From Roseateles sp. (GTDB taxonomy: Bacteria; Pseudomonadota; Gammaproteobacteria; Burkholderiales; Burkholderiaceae): 64,000 nucleotides of DNA. The stretch covers positions 1-64,000 of the forward strand of contig JAFAMW010000030.1 of NCBI GenBank assembly GCA_019232985.1. Direction: 5' to 3'. The notes below the pieces were generated by a model. It was not told the origin of the DNA and did not search any database. It saw nothing but the letters and a program-made list of their open reading frames with translations. Both the position numbers and the translations under genes were made by a program. Shown here in pieces: positions 61,094 through 64,000 of the stretch. Position 1 is the first letter of the stretch. Each line of letters opens with the position of its first letter.

Positions 61094-64000
61094 GGCGACT
61101 CCTTTGCCGCGGACTGTGCCGAAGACGCCGCCGCGGCGGGGGCTTCGTCGCGGTCGACCTTGTCGACCTTGGGGTCGGTCCAGCTACCGGTGATGTGGAA
61201 CTCGCGCGTGCCGGCCTCGTTGATCGGCTTGGACAGCAGCAGCTGGGCGAGGAAGGCGCCGAGCCCGATCGCGGGGTTCACGGCCGCGTAGGCGAGCGAC
61301 GCGCCGCCCGCGTTGAACTCGGGCACGACGACGACGCTGAGGTTCTGCGTCTCGGCGGCGAGGTCGGCCGAACCGGCGATGCGCACGGTGGCCTGGACGC
61401 CCTGCATCTTCAGGTCCTTGCTGCGCGCGACGCCGTGGGCGATGTCGACGCTGCCGCTGACGTCGTCGAACGCGAAGCCCTCGGAGAACACGTCGCGGAA
61501 GTCGAACAGCAGGCGGCGCGGCAGCGACTGCAGGCTCAGCACGCCGAGCAGGCGGCCGACGCCGGGCTCGGCCTTGAGGAACTGGCCCGCGTCGAGCCTG
61601 ACGTCGAAATGCCCGTCCATCGCGGCGGCCTCGGGCGTCAGCGGCGAGCCGAGCCAGCCGAGCGTGCCGGCGAGCCGGCCCTTGCCGCCGCGCAGCACCT
61701 GGCCCTGGCCGAGGCGCTCGAGCATCGCGCCGCCGTCGCGCACGTCGAGCGTCCAGTCGAGCTCGGTGCGGCGCGGCGCGCCGGTCGCCGCGGCGGCCCA
61801 GTTGCCGTGCGCGGTCAGCACGGCGTCGGGCGCGGCGAGCTCGAGCTGGCTGAGCTTCCAGTCGCGCGTCTGCGCGTCGGCCTGCGCCTGGATGCCGAGG
61901 CGGCCGAGCTTCTTGCCGCGCAGCTCGAAGTCGTCGACCGCGATGTCGAGCGTCGGCACGATGTCGGGCTGGCGCTGGTCGCCGAGGTTCCGGTCGAGGA
62001 ACTGGCTGACCGTGTCGGCGTCCTGCTTGGGCAGGGACAGGTGGCCGAGGCGCGCCTGGACGCGGCGCAGCTGACCCGCGCGCGCGAACTCGAGCTCGAT
62101 CTTGCCAGCGAGCTGCTCGGCCGTCAGGCCGACGCGCAGCAGCGCGCCCGCGTCGGGCGCGGCGACGCGCTCGATATGCGCGTCGAGCTGGTCGAGCGGG
62201 CGGCCGAACAGCTGCAGCGAACGCGCGCGCAGCTGCAGCTCGGTCGGCGCGTAGCCGGCCGCGTCGAAGCCGCCGCCCGCCCCGCCCGGGTCCTGGCCGC
62301 GCACGAGCGCGAACCAGGCGTCGAGGTTCGCGTCGCCGAGGTGTGCGTCGAGCGCGACGCCATGCGCGGGCAGCGCCGGCGCGGCCGTGAGCACGCCGAG
62401 CGCGCCGCGCAGCACATGGGCCTGGGCGCCGGCCGTGTCGCGCAGGTACTGGGCCTGCAGCAGTCCGGCGAGCTCGACGCGCAGCTCGTCGCGTGTCGCG
62501 CCCTGCGGCGTCAGCTGCACGTGCAGCGGCAGCGCCGTCGCCGCGGCCTTGTGCAGCGGCGCGGGCAGGTCGACCGCAAGGCCCTGCAGCGTGCTCGCGA
62601 TGTCGATCGACTGGCCCTCGTCGGTGAAGCCGAGGTGGAGCTGGTAGGCCGCCTGGCCCTGCAGCGCGCGCGCGAACGGACCGAACCCGCCGAACTCGTG
62701 GCGCAGGCCTTCGGCCGTCGCCGTGCCGTTGCCGGCGAAGCGCAGGCTGCCGTCGGCCTGGCTGCCGCCTTCGAACGCGAGCTCGCCGCCGAGCGCCTGG
62801 GCGCGGCCGTGGCTGACCGCCACGCCCTTGGTGTCGAAGTCGACGCGCGCCTGCGCCGCGTCGAACTGCGGCACGTCGGGGCGCAGTCGCAACTGGTCGT
62901 CGGCGAGCTGGACGCTGCCCTTGACGGTCGAGCGCGCCATCTCGGTCAGCGGCAGGCGCAGCGCGAGGTGCAAGCCCGCGTTGCCGCTCGCCGTGGCCTG
63001 GCTCAGCGCGTGGCCGATCCACGCGTCGACGGGCGACGCGCGCACGTAGCCGAGCAGCTCGGCGAGCGGGCCGCGGCCGCTGCCCTCGAGCTCGAGCACC
63101 GGCCTGCGGCCGAGCGCCTTGATGCCGCCGTTCACGCCGCTGAGCTCGTAGCCGAGCGCATGGGCGCGGCCGTCCTCGATCAGCATCGCGCCGCGGTCGA
63201 ACACGAGGCCCGCGTCGACCTGGGTGAAGACCGGCCAGACCGGCGCCTGGCCCGGGTCGGGCGGCACGTAGGCGAGCGTGACGTCGCGCGCCCGGGTCGA
63301 GATGCGGAACTCGCCGCGCACGGTGCCGCGCGGCACCGGCCGGTCGAACGGGAAGTCGGCGAGCTCGCCGGCGAGGCGCAGCTGCACGTCCTCGGCCGTG
63401 CCGGCGAGCACGGCGCCGCGCACGTAGTCGCGCGCGTCGGCGATCGCGAGCGGCAGGTAGCGCTGCACGCGCGCGGCCGCGACATGGTCGATATGGCCGC
63501 GCAGGTCGAGGTGGCCGTAGGGCGACGCGCTGCTGTGCCAGCTCACGTCAAAGCGGCCCGCGAGGTCCTCGTTCGCGAGCTTGAGCTCGCGCAGGTCGAT
63601 CGCGAGGCGCCGCGGCTGGCGGCCCTGCGCCGGCGTGACCTGCCATTGCAGCTGACCGCTCAGCGAGTTCAGCGGCACGTTCGGCTCCTCGAACAGGCCG
63701 GGGATCTCGACGCTGCCCTTGGCGATGCCGAGCTGGGCCTGGCCGCCGTGTTCGTCGGCCGTGACGACGAGGCTCGCGCCGTCGACGCCGGGCGTGCCGT
63801 AGCCGACGCCGCCCGCCGGCGGCCGCGCGTTGACGCTGAAGGCCTCGATATGGGCGCCGACGCGGTAATGGCTCGGCGCCTCGAGGCTGCCGTCCCATTG
63901 CGCGCTGAAGTCCGACAGCACGCCCTCGGGGTGGAGCTGGTCGAGCAGCTCGCGGACCTGGTTGCCGACCGGCAGGCGCTCGGCGATCTGCGCCATCAGC
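61090..64000 (-). CDS. YhdP/AsmA-like envelope protein, C-terminal part
   Basis: About 970 residues are visible; the N-terminus lies beyond the right edge of the window. Long beta-rich repeats alternate with short helices (LAGTAEDVQLRLAGELADFPF, ARAQALGGELAFEGGSQADGSL), and the end carries an AsmA-like segment with FDFRDVFSEGFAFDDVSGSVDIAHG. YhdP-type proteins are thought to bridge the periplasm and move phospholipids to the outer membrane. The gene is immediately upstream of, and overlaps, the nitrilase gene. Confidence 0.85.
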   Translation of the reverse strand, partial: LMAQIAERLPVGNQVRELLDQLHPEGVLSDFSAQWDGSLEAPSHYRVGAHIEAFSVNARPPAGGVGYGTPGVDGASLVVTADEHGGQAQLGIAKGSVEIPGLFEEPNVPLNSLSGQLQWQVTPAQGRQPRRLAIDLRELKLANEDLAGRFDVSWHSSASPYGHLDLRGHIDHVAAARVQRYLPLAIADARDYVRGAVLAGTAEDVQLRLAGELADFPFDRPVPRGTVRGEFRISTRARDVTLAYVPPDPGQAPVWPVFTQVDAGLVFDRGAMLIEDGRAHALGYELSGVNGGIKALGRRPVLELEGSGRGPLAELLGYVRASPVDAWIGHALSQATASGNAGLHLALRLPLTEMARSTVKGSVQLADDQLRLRPDVPQFDAAQARVDFDTKGVAVSHGRAQALGGELAFEGGSQADGSLRFAGNGTATAEGLRHEFGGFGPFARALQGQAAYQLHLGFTDEGQSIDIASTLQGLAVDLPAPLHKAAATALPLHVQLTPQGATRDELRVELAGLLQAQYLRDTAGAQAHVLRGALGVLTAAPALPAHGVALDAHLGDANLDAWFALVRGQDPGGAGGGFDAAGYAPTELQLRARSLQLFGRPLDQLDAHIERVAAPDAGALLRVGLTAEQLAGKIELEFARAGQLRRVQARLGHLSLPKQDADTVSQFLDRNLGDQRQPDIVPTLDIAVDDFELRGKKLGRLGIQAQADAQTRDWKLSQLELAAPDAVLTAHGNWAAAATGAPRRTELDWTLDVRDGGAMLERLGQGQVLRGGKGRLAGTLGWLGSPLTPEAAAMDGHFDVRLDAGQFLKAEPGVGRLLGVLSLQSLPRRLLFDFRDVFSEGFAFDDVSGSVDIAHGVARSKDLKMQGVQATVRIAGSADLAAETQNLSVVVVPEFNAGGASLAYAAVNPAIGLGAFLAQLLLSKPINEAGTREFHITGSWTDPKVDKVDRDEAPAAAASSAQSAAKESP

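Overview
The window reads as a chromosomal segment of a high-GC betaproteobacterium, most likely Burkholderiales. Pointers are the order rsmB - DUF4390 - ntrY - ntrX, a BirA without the DNA-binding domain, the TopB with a Lys/Ala tail next to a SET-domain gene, and a complete sox gene set. This placement is inferred from gene content and order only; no phylogeny was run. Genes are densely packed, and many same-strand neighbours share ATGA or GTGA stop/start overlaps.

Layout. 1-1.13 kb: right end of an integrated element, with a new gene running off the left edge and a P4-type integrase that has lost its middle, abutting a tRNA-Phe gene. 1.3-6.4 kb (minus): rsmB, a DUF4390 gene, sensor kinase ntrY and a shortened ntrX. 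6.5-13.2 kb: folE, a flavocytochrome-c sulfide dehydrogenase-like flavoprotein, lemA, queC, a DUF4139 gene, a DinB-like gene and proA. 13.2-13.6 kb: an AT-richer non-coding stretch with several palindromes and a strong terminator just before a TauE/SafE-type permease. 13.6-16.4 kb: permease, HDOD protein, diguanylate cyclase.

16.5-23.5 kb (plus): ArsR-type regulator and soxCDYZAXB, a full periplasmic thiosulfate-oxidation system with sulfane dehydrogenase. With the orphan FCSD-like flavoprotein and the possible sulfite exporter nearby, this suggests a sulfur-oxidising (at least facultatively lithotrophic) organism.

23.56-29.64 kb (plus): directly behind soxB lies a tightly coupled four-gene cassette. 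It encodes a degenerate SIR2 domain fused to a TIR domain, a membrane-anchored STAND NTPase with a TPR-like tail, a small protein with two copies of a PGD-type motif, and a four-helix membrane protein resembling SLATT effectors. This is the best candidate for an undescribed signalling or conflict system. A beta-barrel-like exported protein follows.

30.4-42.1 kb (mostly minus): pseudouridine synthase, YdeI-like protein, a four-gene envelope cassette (DUF2167, unknown membrane protein, J-domain protein, site-2 protease), M16 peptidase, sensor kinase and topB. 42.2-44.4 kb (plus): SET-domain protein, birA, SPOR-like protein. 44.3-50.9 kb (minus): subtilase with a GlyGly-CTERM-like tail, gap, tkt, aldo/keto reductase. 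50.97-53.1 kb: UbiH-like monooxygenase coupled to a periplasmic binding protein. 53.1-56.2 kb: gluconate module (LacI-type repressor, gluconokinase, MFS permease) with two operator palindromes. 56.3-64 kb: tricorn-like protease, lipoprotein, nitrilase-family amidase and the C-terminal part of a YhdP/AsmA-like protein that runs off the right edge.
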